DNA from: Thermoproteota archaeon
GTDB taxonomy: Archaea > Thermoproteota > Thermoprotei_A > Sulfolobales > Ignisphaeraceae
Assembly: GCA_030550585.1 (NCBI GenBank)
Contig: JAUQPB010000003.1
Coordinates: 209,691-273,690, forward strand
Length of the DNA stretch: 64,000 nucleotides
Direction: 5' to 3'
The translations under genes and the position numbers were made by a program. Positions 16,739 to 24,869 of this stretch are shown here, one piece after another. The notes beneath the pieces were generated by a model. That model worked only from the letters and a program-made list of their open reading frames with translations, was not told where the DNA came from and made no database searches. Numbering within the stretch: the stretch's first letter is position 1; every line of letters starts with the position of its first letter.

Positions 16739-17378
16739 CATCATTTTACCTAGCGAATTGACGCTTGAGGATGGAGTTTACCTAGTGAAATTGGCTAGAA
16801 GAGCCATAGAGGAATATATAAAGAAAGGTATTAAGTTGGAGCCCGATAGAGATGCAAATAAAAAGTTTTTAAAACGTGGAATGAGCTTTGTAACCATAGA
16901 AAGAATTGTTGGCTCCAATGAGAAAGAGCTTAGGGGTTGCATAGGATTTCTACAGCCAATCTCATCGTTGGCGAGAGTAGTAATAGAATCGGCAATCGCT
17001 GCTGCTACCGAAGACCCGAGATTCCCGCCGCTGAGAGAAGAGGAGCTAAATGAAATTGTTATAGAGGTTTCTATACTATCGCCTCCAAAACCTGTGAAAA
17101 ACCCACTAAATGAAATTGTAATTGGTAGGCATGGAATAATAGTTTCGAGGGGGTGGAACTCCGGAACACTTCTACCGCAAGTTCCAATAGACTACTGTTG
17201 GGATGTAGAAACATTTCTTGCAGAAGGGTGTTTGAAGGCTGGGCTAGAGCCAGACTGTTGGTATGATCCTAAGACCAAGATATTTGTTTACGAAAGCAAG
17301 GTATTCTACGAAGAGAAGCCGTATGGCAATGTGAAAGAGCGCGATCTTAACATGGAGTATGCTACAAAATGTCAATAA
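16725..17378 (+). CDS. AMMECR1-domain protein
   Basis: Member of the widely conserved AMMECR1 family, of unknown biochemical function. The signature LRGCIGFLQP is present, followed by TEDPRFPPLREEEL, HGIIVSRG and LLPQVPIDYCWD, in the expected order. At 217 residues it is full length. I chose ATG 16725 (MSQDDIIL) with GGTG about 7 bases upstream; a GTG at 16716 would add three residues. The gene overlaps the end of the Mut7-C gene by 14 bases, a linkage that hints at an RNA-related role without establishing it. Confidence 0.92.
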   Translation: MSQDDIILPSELTLEDGVYLVKLARRAIEEYIKKGIKLEPDRDANKKFLKRGMSFVTIERIVGSNEKELRGCIGFLQPISSLARVVIESAIAAATEDPRFPPLREEELNEIVIEVSILSPPKPVKNPLNEIVIGRHGIIVSRGWNSGTLLPQVPIDYCWDVETFLAEGCLKAGLEPDCWYDPKTKIFVYESKVFYEEKPYGNVKERDLNMEYATKCQ

Positions 17379-17469
17379 GGATTTGGAGTCAAATCCAATA
17401 CTACTTTTAAATTTTATATACGATATTTAGGGTATTGATGCGACAAAACCTTGTCTAGGTGTATATTTT

Positions 17470-18000
17470 GTGATACTATCAGATTTTGATTTAATCAATT
17501 ATATAAAAAGCGGAAGACTTGTAATAGAGCCTTTTTCAGATGAGATAGTTAGAGAGAATGGTCTAGACCTTAGAATTGGAGACGAAGTATGTATTTTAAA
17601 CGAGGTAAACACAGTTTTAGACCCATACGACGCCAATGTCGATATAAACACCTTTTATAACTGCTTTAAAATAGATGAAATTGTCTTCGAACCGAGGAAA
17701 ATCTATTTAGCTACAACAGTTGAGTATATAAAGGTCCCTCCAGAGCTCATGGCCTTTGTAGAGCTCAGATCAACATTTGCAAGAATGGGTTTATCGATAC
17801 CTCCAACAATAATCGATGGCGGATTCGAAGGTCAAATAACAATAGAGATTCATACATCAACTTTTCCAATAAAAATCAGAAAGAACACTAGGTTTCTCCA
17901 CATAGTGTTCTCAAAAGTTTCTACACCTATTCAGAAACCATATACTGGTAGATACCAGGGGCAAAGAGGTGTTAGGCCACCGAAACTTCCAATCCAATGA
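17470..18000 (+). CDS. dcd: dCTP deaminase
   Basis: Converts dCTP to dUTP in thymidylate biosynthesis. The trimeric dUTPase/dCTP-deaminase fold is evident: ILSDFDLINYIKSGRLVIEP at the start, NGLDLRIGDEV, ELRSTFARMGLSIPP, and IDGGFEGQITIEIH with the catalytic Glu. The C-terminal YQGQRGVRPPKLP closes over substrate in this family. At 176 residues it is standard length. The start is GTG 17470, as no ATG precedes the conserved ILSD. A TATA-like TTTTATATAC lies near 17409, about 60 bases upstream. Confidence 0.93.
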   Translation: MILSDFDLINYIKSGRLVIEPFSDEIVRENGLDLRIGDEVCILNEVNTVLDPYDANVDINTFYNCFKIDEIVFEPRKIYLATTVEYIKVPPELMAFVELRSTFARMGLSIPPTIIDGGFEGQITIEIHTSTFPIKIRKNTRFLHIVFSKVSTPIQKPYTGRYQGQRGVRPPKLPIQ

Positions 18001-18146
18001 AAAATAGAATCGAGTGATTTTAATTCAAGTTCTACTCTATTTCCTATGGTTTAGCTATGTTCTGAAGTTGTATGGCTATGGATGATTAAACATAATATCC
18101 TAGTTAAGCCAGATTTTTTAACGAGGAGTGCTAGCTGGTGATCGAA

Positions 18147-18491
18147 ATGTATTTCTGTCCGAAATGTGGTGCTGTTATGATTGTAAAAAATGTAGAGGGC
18201 ATTTCAACGCTTATCTGTGTCAAATGTGGTTATAAAAAGGTTTTGGAAGGAAGCCTTTCTTTGGGCATGAAAAAGACCACTGTATTTACAAAATATGTTG
18301 AGAGAAGAGAGGGGGTAATGTTCGATATCCCGCCTATGGCAATATTTGACGAGTCTATTTCATGTCCCCACTGCGGTAAGAGGGGTGTTTATTACTGGAG
18401 AAAACAAGTTTCTTCTGCTGAGAGCTCTGACTCTATAATTAAAACCTTTAAATGCTCGAACTGTGGCTATACATGGATTGAGACCGAATAG
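18147..18491 (+). CDS. TFS/TFIIS-like RNA polymerase factor, divergent
   Basis: A two-zinc-ribbon protein of the TFS family (the archaeal TFIIS/RPB9-related factor that rescues backtracked RNA polymerase). The N-terminal ribbon is FCPKCGAVM...CVKCGYKK and the C-terminal one is CPHCGKRGVYYW...CSNCGYTW. Active TFS has an acidic DE dipeptide in the loop of the second ribbon, which enters the polymerase active site to stimulate RNA cleavage. Here that loop reads SSAESSDS, with Ser-Asp or isolated acids in place of DE. This resembles the non-cleaving Sulfolobus paralogues, of which TFS4 is an inhibitor. ATG 18147 has a perfect GGTGATC upstream; GTG 18138 is an alternative. Confidence 0.88.
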   Translation: MYFCPKCGAVMIVKNVEGISTLICVKCGYKKVLEGSLSLGMKKTTVFTKYVERREGVMFDIPPMAIFDESISCPHCGKRGVYYWRKQVSSAESSDSIIKTFKCSNCGYTWIETE

Positions 18492-18515
18492 TTAGAAACG
18501 ACTTTGCTAAGAGAC

Positions 18516-19436
18516 CTAGGCTTTTGCTATTATAGCCTCAATTACTCTAAGATTTTCCACAGCATCATATAGGCTCGGTCTGTAATCAGCTGGTTTTTGC
18601 TTTACGGTATTTATGAACCACTCTAATTCTCTTTTTAGCGGTTCGCGATACTCTACATGAATTATCCTTTCTTTTTCACCTGTATTTAACGAGCTTTGAT
18701 AAAGAATTTGATTCTTAGTGGTGTCAGCCCTTATGAAATACCTTTCTGTTGCAATATCAATTTCACGAACTTTGTGAGGAGAAACACCGTCTACATGTAT
18801 AATGCAATGGATATTGCTTACAGTTTTTAAAAATGCAAATAAAATCTCATCATATGTCAACCTGATTCTTTGCACCTTGATAACCTCACTTATTTCACTA
18901 TCTGTCAGATACCTACATAGATCTATATCATGTACACCAAGATCCAATAATATGGGATAAGCAAGCATATGGGAAGGTCTTCTAGACAGTCTTTTAAATA
19001 TGATATAAAATATGTCTTCATTTTTCAAGAGCTCCTTAAGCTTATTTATGGTGCTGTCAAAGCGCATTATCATGCCAGGAGCCGCTATAACGTTATTCGA
19101 TTGGGCTATTCTCCAGAGTTTTATAGCGTCATTTACATTTGTTGCAACAGGCTTCTCTATGAGTGCATGCACACCCTCAGTTAAAGCATCTTCTGCAACC
19201 TTGGATAGAGAGTCTATAGATGTTGAAATAACTACAGCATCTACATATTGAAGAATCTCCCTATGATCGGTTTTCGCCATCGGTATTTTGAATTCGTCTC
19301 TAATACTTGATAATACATCGTCTCTAACATCACACACAGCCTCCAGCCTCACCTTACCCTCTGCTTCCAATTCTTTCAGCACCCTTACATGGTTTCTACC
19401 CCATCTACCAACACCTATTACACCAATTCTTAGCAT
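18516..19436 (-). CDS. Gfo/Idh/MocA-family oxidoreductase
   Basis: NAD(P)-dependent sugar-type dehydrogenase. The Rossmann fold starts with IGVIGVGRWGRNHVRVL. The family EKP motif is present as ALIEKPVATN, and DLGVHDIDLCRYL supplies the catalytic Asp/His segment of the C-terminal domain. At 306 residues it is slightly short for the family. It overlaps the end of the upstream GT-C gene by 7 bases, so they are co-translated; a role in making a modified sugar for that transferase is a reasonable inference. The substrate is unknown. Confidence 0.88.
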   Translation of the reverse strand: MLRIGVIGVGRWGRNHVRVLKELEAEGKVRLEAVCDVRDDVLSSIRDEFKIPMAKTDHREILQYVDAVVISTSIDSLSKVAEDALTEGVHALIEKPVATNVNDAIKLWRIAQSNNVIAAPGMIMRFDSTINKLKELLKNEDIFYIIFKRLSRRPSHMLAYPILLDLGVHDIDLCRYLTDSEISEVIKVQRIRLTYDEILFAFLKTVSNIHCIIHVDGVSPHKVREIDIATERYFIRADTTKNQILYQSSLNTGEKERIIHVEYREPLKRELEWFINTVKQKPADYRPSLYDAVENLRVIEAIIAKA

Positions 19437-20851
19437 AGCGTCTCGCCATACAAAGATCTAAAATGTATGATAAGCAACAACATTAAAAGCATTTGCATAA
19501 CTATAACAAGAGATACGAGAATAATCTTCTTGAAGCTAATCAACGATGCCATGTATATAATGGAATCTAGAACATCGCTTGGAGTGAGTATCCTAATAGG
19601 TGATAGTGAATATTGCTGAATTATGCTAATAGCATAGATAATATAGTAGTTGATCGACTGCATAAGCAATGCGCGAGCATCCCAATAACCGATGTCCTCG
19701 GCTATGAATGTTGGTTTTTCGCTTATGGCAGGTGCTAAGTAAAGAAATATGGCACTCATTGGTATAGAAACTAGCAACACTATTAAGGATGTTATGATAT
19801 AGAATTTCTTTAGATTTGCGCATCCAAATGCCATTAACGATGTCGGCACAAACCAAACCACGTAGTTGATGTTTCCAATCTTACTAAATGTAATAGTTAG
19901 TATAAGTGATATTGAGGTTGATACAGCTAAGAACCCTAGTGAAAAACTAGGCTTTTGTTTCAATATTGTGAAGAGACCTAAAAATGTTGATAGATATGCT
20001 ATTAGAAATGGTATCATCCAGAGCTTGTTTAGGAGACTATTATACATGTTGATGCCAGATTCCAGCACAAATGTTGCTATAGCCCATGGCGATGCATCTT
20101 GTGGAGGCCTCGATGCATGAAAGCTTATAACATTCTCTATGAAGCTATTGCCAGATGCAAATAGAAATGGTGCTGTAATAGCCATTCCAACTGCCACTGC
20201 TATAGCAACATATTCAAGCGCTTTTTTTGCCCCATTCTTCTTATATATGAAAATTAGGTGTAGCGGTGCAATAACAGCAGCTACTGGTTTTATTAGTGTT
20301 GCTATAGCTGTTGATATTGCTGCTTTGCGGTATTCCCCGTGCCATGTGTAGATAGTTGAAAGAAGTATGAAGAGGGCTAGAAGAACATCGAATTGAAGTG
20401 CAAATAAAATTTGGAGAAACGGTAAGCTCAGTAGCCAGAGCATAGCTATTTCAGATCCTCTATACCTCTTGATAATCCTGAATATTATGTAAGCTGGTAT
20501 GACAACAAGCACAAGCTTTAGTATAATGTATCTAACTTGATATGGTGCCAACATAGCCAGAGCATAGACAGAAACAAAGGTTATCACAGCTATGGGTGGG
20601 TAGGGAGCTTTGCATGAAGGTGCTTCACATAGTTTGTATATGGAGAATATTGACTGAGGCCCATGTTTCTCCACGATTCTGTACCAGGAGACCCACCACA
20701 TTATATCGTAGTAGTTCCAGCCGATGACCAGAGAGGCGGCTAGAAGTGCTATTATTAAGGCTACCACATATTTTCTCTGCTTGTTGTAGAGACTAGGAAA
20801 CTCCTTGTAACATCTTTCTCTATCATACGAAAGCTCTTTTGCAGATATCAT
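19430..20851 (-). CDS. Polytopic GT-C mannosyltransferase-like membrane protein
   Basis: 473 residues with about 10-11 membrane segments. A short acidic motif in the first external loop (GWNYYDIMWWVSWYRIVEK) and a later TFSKIGNINYVVWFVP stretch resemble PIG-M/GT87-type polyprenyl-phosphate-mannose-dependent transferases, where a K-x2-N-x-QY-W-like motif is conserved. It would add a sugar to a lipid-linked or surface glycan outside the cell. Two cysteines close together (CEAPSC) in the first loop could form a disulfide. The gene overlaps the downstream Gfo/Idh oxidoreductase and starts at 20851 with no strong SD. Confidence 0.78.
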   Translation of the reverse strand: MISAKELSYDRERCYKEFPSLYNKQRKYVVALIIALLAASLVIGWNYYDIMWWVSWYRIVEKHGPQSIFSIYKLCEAPSCKAPYPPIAVITFVSVYALAMLAPYQVRYIILKLVLVVIPAYIIFRIIKRYRGSEIAMLWLLSLPFLQILFALQFDVLLALFILLSTIYTWHGEYRKAAISTAIATLIKPVAAVIAPLHLIFIYKKNGAKKALEYVAIAVAVGMAITAPFLFASGNSFIENVISFHASRPPQDASPWAIATFVLESGINMYNSLLNKLWMIPFLIAYLSTFLGLFTILKQKPSFSLGFLAVSTSISLILTITFSKIGNINYVVWFVPTSLMAFGCANLKKFYIITSLIVLLVSIPMSAIFLYLAPAISEKPTFIAEDIGYWDARALLMQSINYYIIYAISIIQQYSLSPIRILTPSDVLDSIIYMASLISFKKIILVSLVIVMQMLLMLLLIIHFRSLYGETLC

Positions 20852-20922
20852 ATATAAGACCGGTGAGCCTAAGCCTAACCAAAAGGTTTCGAGAAGTATT
20901 TAAATAGTTTTTGGATGCTATC

Positions 20923-21324
20923 CTACGAGCACTTGAGTATCTCTAGGGCTATCTCTGTAAATGTTTTGCCTTTTTCATTCTCAAGCTTCTTAATTTTTTG
21001 ATAGAGCTCTATATGAGCCTTATCTTTCTGCCTAACGAAATATGTTATATGATTAACAAGATGCCTTGCATCAGTAAAGGTCTTGCCACATGCTTCGCAG
21101 CGCCAGCAAGGACCTTCAGCAATCCTCTTTTCACCTGCAGAAGCTGCAGCTGGGGTAGCGGTGGTTGCTGTAATAGGCTTGCCCAGGATCTCGTACCAAA
21201 GCTTGTAAGGGTCTTCGTTGCATATTCTGGCAATTGATCTCACAACCTCTATAGTGAATGGTGCTCCCGAGCTCCTAGCAATATCGATGAGATTTTTGCT
21301 ACAGTCTTTCAAGTTTTCCGCCAA
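20923..21324 (-). CDS. C2H2-type zinc-finger protein, 133 residues
   Basis: The C-terminal half holds a C2H2-like finger: CEACGKTFTDARHLVNH, with a second His (KAH) further on. That is Cys-x2-Cys plus a long spacer before the second His, an atypical classical finger. A further CW precedes it. The N-terminal 50 residues are helical (IARSSGAPFTIEVVRSIARI) and an Ala/Thr-rich linker (TATTATPAAASAG) joins the parts. Small C2H2 proteins of this size are scattered in crenarchaea and their viruses; a nucleic-acid-binding role is inferred. It is divergent from the box C/D sRNA at 21382, sharing a 57-base spacer. Confidence 0.72.
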   Translation of the reverse strand: MAENLKDCSKNLIDIARSSGAPFTIEVVRSIARICNEDPYKLWYEILGKPITATTATPAAASAGEKRIAEGPCWRCEACGKTFTDARHLVNHITYFVRQKDKAHIELYQKIKKLENEKGKTFTEIALEILKCS

Positions 21325-21381
21325 GAAAAAGTCTGTTTTTAAGATGCGCCTAAATTAGGTTTACTACAAATAGCATTATGT

Positions 21382-21441
21382 AGCATGATGAATGTGGTGG
21401 CCTTGCTGAATAGATATGATGATGCTTAGAAGGGCTGAGAA
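21382..21441 (+). ncRNA. Candidate box C/D sRNA
   Basis: All four boxes match consensus: C ATGATGA 21385-21391, D' CTGA 21406-21409, C' ATGATGA 21416-21422 and D CTGA 21435-21438. Guides are 14 nt (ATGTGGTGGCCTTG) and 12 nt (TGCTTAGAAGGG); the D'-C' spacer is 6 nt. A+T-rich DNA around 21350-21363 is at TATA distance. It lies between the C2H2 gene and tRNA-Met. This is the cleanest C/D candidate in the window. Confidence 0.88.
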
Positions 21442-21470
21442 GCGGTTAACCTATCGCGATATTTATCTAA

Positions 21471-21481
21471 GGCTTATAAAG
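21471..21481 (+). promoter_or_regulatory. TATA box of tRNA-Met
   Basis: GCTTATAAAG lies about 25-30 bases before the tRNA 5' end, the usual archaeal TATA position. Confidence 0.6.
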
Positions 21482-21504
21482 TCTTATCAAATAAACTATC
21501 CTAG

Positions 21505-21596
21505 GCCGCCGTAGCTCAGCCCGGTAGAGCGCCGGACTCATATGCTAAATGGGTTGGGAGATCCGGTGGTCGCGGGTTCAAGTCCCGCCGGCGGCA
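21505..21596 (+). tRNA. tRNA-Met(CAT) with intron
   Basis: Full cloverleaf. Acceptor GCCGCCG (21505-21511) pairs with CGGCGGC (21589-21595), discriminator A at 21596. The D-arm is GCTC...GAGC and the T-arm is GCGGG-TTCAAGT-CCCGC. The anticodon stem CCGGA (21532-21536) pairs with TCCGG (21562-21566), with anticodon CAT at 21539-21541. An 18-base intron (about 21543-21560) sits at the canonical 37/38 position. The G1-C72 pair and absence of three consecutive G-C pairs in the anticodon stem argue against initiator tRNA, so this is elongator Met; an Ile2 (agmatidine-modified CAT) identity is not excluded. The 3' CCA is not encoded. Confidence 0.92.
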
Positions 21597-21667
21597 CTAA
21601 TCAATTCTAATATTGGGTTCCAACCTAATAAATATGTTATTCGAGTGATAATATCTTTGGTGCGTTT

Positions 21668-22141
21668 ATGTTGCCTTATCCAACTTTTAGACTAGATGAT
21701 GTAGAAATATGTGTTTATACAATAGACGATGAGAGAGAAGATAGCTGTGTTCCAGAAGCGCTACAAGCACTATACGAAATATCATCGTTTTTAGGCGTGA
21801 AAATAAGATATTCAACACTATCATCATTTGCAAACTATGTGAGAACCCTAACCACGTTGACAGATTTTGAAAAAGAGCAACTAATAGACTTGCTAAAGTC
21901 ATTGGTAACAAGCTACAGAAGATACGATTATGAAGAGTCGAAGAGAGCAGCACAAAAAATATTCAAAATAGTTATCGGAGCACAAATCGACTTCAAATCA
22001 GCAAAAGACGCAATTGAAATAGCGTTGAACGCTGTATACGCATCAATAGCAACCTCCATAGACTCATCAAACTACGAACCAATAGAAAAGGAAATAGCAA
22101 TAGACCTTATAAAGCTGCAAGAAGTAAACACCGTGGCTTAA
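21668..22141 (+). CDS. Hypothetical helical protein, 157 residues
   Basis: Not recognised. Starts at ATG 21668. The N-terminal 25 residues are probably beta (FRLDDVEICVYTIDD), and the rest is helical and charged with no membrane segment. It sits between the tRNA-Met and tRNA-Pro genes on the same strand, with about 70 bases on each side. The long ORF with normal codon use and no serious competing frame supports a real gene. Confidence 0.65.
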   Translation: MLPYPTFRLDDVEICVYTIDDEREDSCVPEALQALYEISSFLGVKIRYSTLSSFANYVRTLTTLTDFEKEQLIDLLKSLVTSYRRYDYEESKRAAQKIFKIVIGAQIDFKSAKDAIEIALNAVYASIATSIDSSNYEPIEKEIAIDLIKLQEVNTVA

Positions 22142-22209
22142 CATTTTCAAAACAAATAACCCATTTAAACACAACAGTTTAAAACCCTTAGACTATTGAA
22201 AAGGTAATA

Positions 22210-22283
22210 GGGGCCGTAGTTTAGCTTGGTAGAATGCGGGGCTTGGGCCCCCGTGGTCCGGGGTTCAAATCCCCGCGGCCCCA
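22210..22283 (+). tRNA. tRNA-Pro(TGG)
   Basis: Acceptor GGGGCCG (22210-22216) pairs with CGGCCCC (22276-22282), discriminator A at 22283. The anticodon stem CGGGG/CCCCG encloses the loop CTTGGGC, giving anticodon TGG. The T-arm is CGGGG-TTCAAAT-CCCCG. No intron and no encoded CCA. A TATA-like GTTTAAAA at 22177-22184 is about 26 bases upstream. Confidence 0.95.
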
Positions 22284-22303
22284 TCAAACCAATGTTAGAG
22301 CCG

Positions 22304-22535
22304 TTACTTAATGTTTGTAACAACTATGTGGCTATGTCTATCGATTGTGAACATAATTGTACTTCCGATGTCTAGGTTGTCGAATGATATCATGCACAGA
22401 GGCCGTGGAAGAAGGTATCCTTACTGTTTCACCTCTCTTAACACCGTTCACAGTATCGTCTACGGAGAGTCTCACATTAACCACGCAGTAGAAATCGTCA
22501 TAGCTATGAATAATCTTCAAAGAAACTCTCATCAT
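22304..22535 (-). pseudogene. Small gene with one apparent frameshift
   Basis: Reading the minus strand from ATG 22535 gives MMRVSLKIIHSYDDFYCVVN onward to about IPSSTASVHDI, then composition turns to Arg/His/Tyr-rich and stops at 22338. In the neighbouring frame from the same point the sequence continues as ISFDNLDIGSTIMFTIDRHS and ends at TAA 22304. Joined, the two would give a beta-rich protein of about 75 residues. Either a real frameshift or a sequencing error near 22396 would explain this. I do not recognise the family. The gene lies between tRNA-Pro and the GT2 gene. Confidence 0.4.
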
Positions 22536-22573
22536 GCTTAGATTCAAGCTGATCTGGTTTCATAGTATTTCGC

Positions 22574-23737
22574 TCAAGCCTTGAATTCTTTCTTATGTGA
22601 GAATAGAAATCTTAACTTGAGATATTCAAAAGAGGCTCTTATTACACCATAACTCACAGCCTCTTCAAGGCTCCTATCAGAATTATTTATTTTGTACTTT
22701 AGAGCCCAAAGAAGAACCCAAGTTCTAGAATCCTTAGGTATAAGACCCTTAGGCAACTTCTTCCTCTTAATTCTTTTCTTAATTATTATCCATAAGCTAT
22801 CGACTATAGAAAATGCTAAATGTTTACGCTTAAAAACAAAACCTATAAGACCGTAAATGAGTAGCCTTAAAAGATATCTAAAAGGCCCTAAGTACTCATA
22901 GGTTAGGAGAAGCATGTTCTTGGAGAAGTGATAGGGGATGTTCATAAAGATGGTGGTTTCTTGTTGCTTAGAGGCTCTAAAAGACTGTTTCTGAGTACCT
23001 CCACGAACATGCCATACCATGAAATCTCTAAAAACGTATACAGGAATGCCTTTGCTCCACAATCTTAGACAAAACTCTGTATCTTCAAAATATATTACAT
23101 AATCGTTACGAAGAAACCCAAACTCTTCAATAATCTCTCCTTTTATTGCAACAGCAGCAAATAGAGCGTAATGTATTGTGTAAATCAGAGGAAGTCTTTT
23201 AATAAGACTTTTGATAGTATCTGTCATTTTTACATGACATAATATGTCTTGAGGATTACCGAGGAAATCTATAAATGCTCCCAAACTGTCAATAACAACC
23301 TCCTCTTTTTCTCCGGAAATAGTAGCTACTCCAACAACAGGAAGAATGCCAGCTAACATTTCCACCTTACTAAAGAAATTCTTATCGATAATATATGTAT
23401 CGGGATTTAGAAGCAGAAGTATTTTATTTCTCAGCTCCCCTAAAATGTTCTTAGCTAAGGCTAGTCCCACGTTATTGGCAGGTGCAAAACCTAAATTATC
23501 GCTAAGCCTCACAGCAATAAAGTTAGCTTTTCTCTTTGACGATAACCTCTCTAGAAGCAATAGAATTTCGTCATATGTATTATCCTTAGAAGCATTGTCT
23601 ACTACTATCAGTAATAGCTTTGATAAGTCATAGTCCTGAGAGAATATAGAGTCTATCAGTCTATCTATGAATGCTCTAGAGTTATAGGTTACTATCAATA
23701 CTACGATCTTTATCTTAGAAACATTGTAGACATGCAT
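22574..23737 (-). CDS. Family 2 glycosyltransferase
   Basis: GT-A fold enzyme resembling rhamnosyl/galactosyl transferases. KIKIVVLIVTYNSRAFIDRL forms the nucleotide-binding start, VVDNASKDNT gives the first Asp, LLLLNPDTYI supplies the DxD-like motif, and FEDTEFCLRLWSKG is the ED-x2 catalytic-base region. A C-terminal 130-residue extension with a hydrophobic stretch (YLLRLLIYGLIGFVFKRK) may associate with the membrane. I chose ATG 23737 (MHVYNVSK); in-frame starts at 23764 and 23776 overlap the end of the upstream GT4 gene, so coupling is likely in any case. Probably adds a sugar to a surface glycan. Confidence 0.88.
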   Translation of the reverse strand: MHVYNVSKIKIVVLIVTYNSRAFIDRLIDSIFSQDYDLSKLLLIVVDNASKDNTYDEILLLLERLSSKRKANFIAVRLSDNLGFAPANNVGLALAKNILGELRNKILLLLNPDTYIIDKNFFSKVEMLAGILPVVGVATISGEKEEVVIDSLGAFIDFLGNPQDILCHVKMTDTIKSLIKRLPLIYTIHYALFAAVAIKGEIIEEFGFLRNDYVIYFEDTEFCLRLWSKGIPVYVFRDFMVWHVRGGTQKQSFRASKQQETTIFMNIPYHFSKNMLLLTYEYLGPFRYLLRLLIYGLIGFVFKRKHLAFSIVDSLWIIIKKRIKRKKLPKGLIPKDSRTWVLLWALKYKINNSDRSLEEAVSYGVIRASFEYLKLRFLFSHKKEFKA

Positions 23738-23753
23738 TCTAAGGTTTCTCACG

Positions 23754-24869
23754 TTATTCACCATAGTCCTTAACAAGATCTATAAGCTTTAACATAAAGT
23801 CCTTTGGATTTGAAGCTATTATGACATTGCCATGTCTCTCAACTATAGGTTCTAAACCTTCAACGGCTTCCCTAGAGGCTACTATAATCTTGTCTTTGAA
23901 CCTCAGATAATTAAGCATCTTAGTACTAACACCACTCATGGTGAACATTGGTGCAAGCAACACATCTGCCTCATTACATAGGAGATCATCTATATCCTCA
24001 ACATAGCCCAGCATCTCAACTTCTTTCTTTATTCCAAGCTTTTCAACTAGATCGTTGAGAAGATGGCTAGCCTTTTCTCCTACCCGCCCCACAATTAATA
24101 ACTTGATATTCTTTTTTGCGACCTTCTTTAGCAGGGGCAGCATCCTTATAATGAAAGTTGCCGCCTCTAAGTTATGTTGCATTTCTAAGTCTCCTACAAA
24201 TGCTAAAGTTATGGCCCTCTCCCTAGATCTAGCTCTACAGTAGCTTATTGTGCCAAGCCTGCTAGGTAGTGCATGCGGAACCACGAATATTTTCTCTTTA
24301 GGATACTCGAATTTTTGCATAATGCTCTTCGCCATATCCTCGGAAATAGCTATTACCATAGAGCTTTTAGTGAAGAAGAGCTTTTCGAGAACAAAGGTTA
24401 TGTAGCTCAGAAACTTGTTTCCTCTACGCTCCTCTCTCTCTGAGAGCAGCATCTGAGGGTCAGCAATAAGCAGAGAGTTTTTATTGATAAGTCTGAGAAG
24501 TAGCAAAGAAGGTGCAAAGAGTTCGCCACCAATAATGATTAGCTTGAGCTTTTTCATCATATCTCTGAGCTTTATAGTGTTTATCAGCTGATACAGAAGA
24601 AATCTTACATAGCCTAGGATTCTCGGACTTCTCATTTCATTTCCAGGGACTTGAATTTTAAAGGCGTTTTTCATGCCAAAACTTTTTATAGAGTATCTTT
24701 CGCTACTTCTAAGACCCTCTGTATACTCGATTAAAATTACCTTGGCATCCAGTTTACTGACTATATGTTCGATTAGCGAGTACATCCTTACAAAGTGTCC
24801 ATTGCTAAGTTTTTCAATGGGACCCCATCCAATCACTCCTATGAGTCCAATACCCTTTTTACTGCTCAA
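23754..24869 (-). CDS. Family 4-type glycosyltransferase
   Basis: GT-B fold, 371 residues. The N-terminal domain has IGLIGVIGWGPIEKLSNGHF, and the C-terminal donor-binding domain has ITLAFVGDLEMQHNLEAATF, KLLIVGRVGEK, and VLLAPMFTMSGVSTKMLNYL where retaining GT4 enzymes place the E-x7-E region. The first Glu of that motif is replaced by Met/Ser here, so the exact subclass is uncertain. It overlaps the start region of the GT2 gene and its own start overlaps the stop of the secreted-protein gene by 11 bases. All three form a minus-strand operon for surface glycan assembly. Confidence 0.82.
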   Translation of the reverse strand: MSSKKGIGLIGVIGWGPIEKLSNGHFVRMYSLIEHIVSKLDAKVILIEYTEGLRSSERYSIKSFGMKNAFKIQVPGNEMRSPRILGYVRFLLYQLINTIKLRDMMKKLKLIIIGGELFAPSLLLLRLINKNSLLIADPQMLLSEREERRGNKFLSYITFVLEKLFFTKSSMVIAISEDMAKSIMQKFEYPKEKIFVVPHALPSRLGTISYCRARSRERAITLAFVGDLEMQHNLEAATFIIRMLPLLKKVAKKNIKLLIVGRVGEKASHLLNDLVEKLGIKKEVEMLGYVEDIDDLLCNEADVLLAPMFTMSGVSTKMLNYLRFKDKIIVASREAVEGLEPIVERHGNVIIASNPKDFMLKLIDLVKDYGE

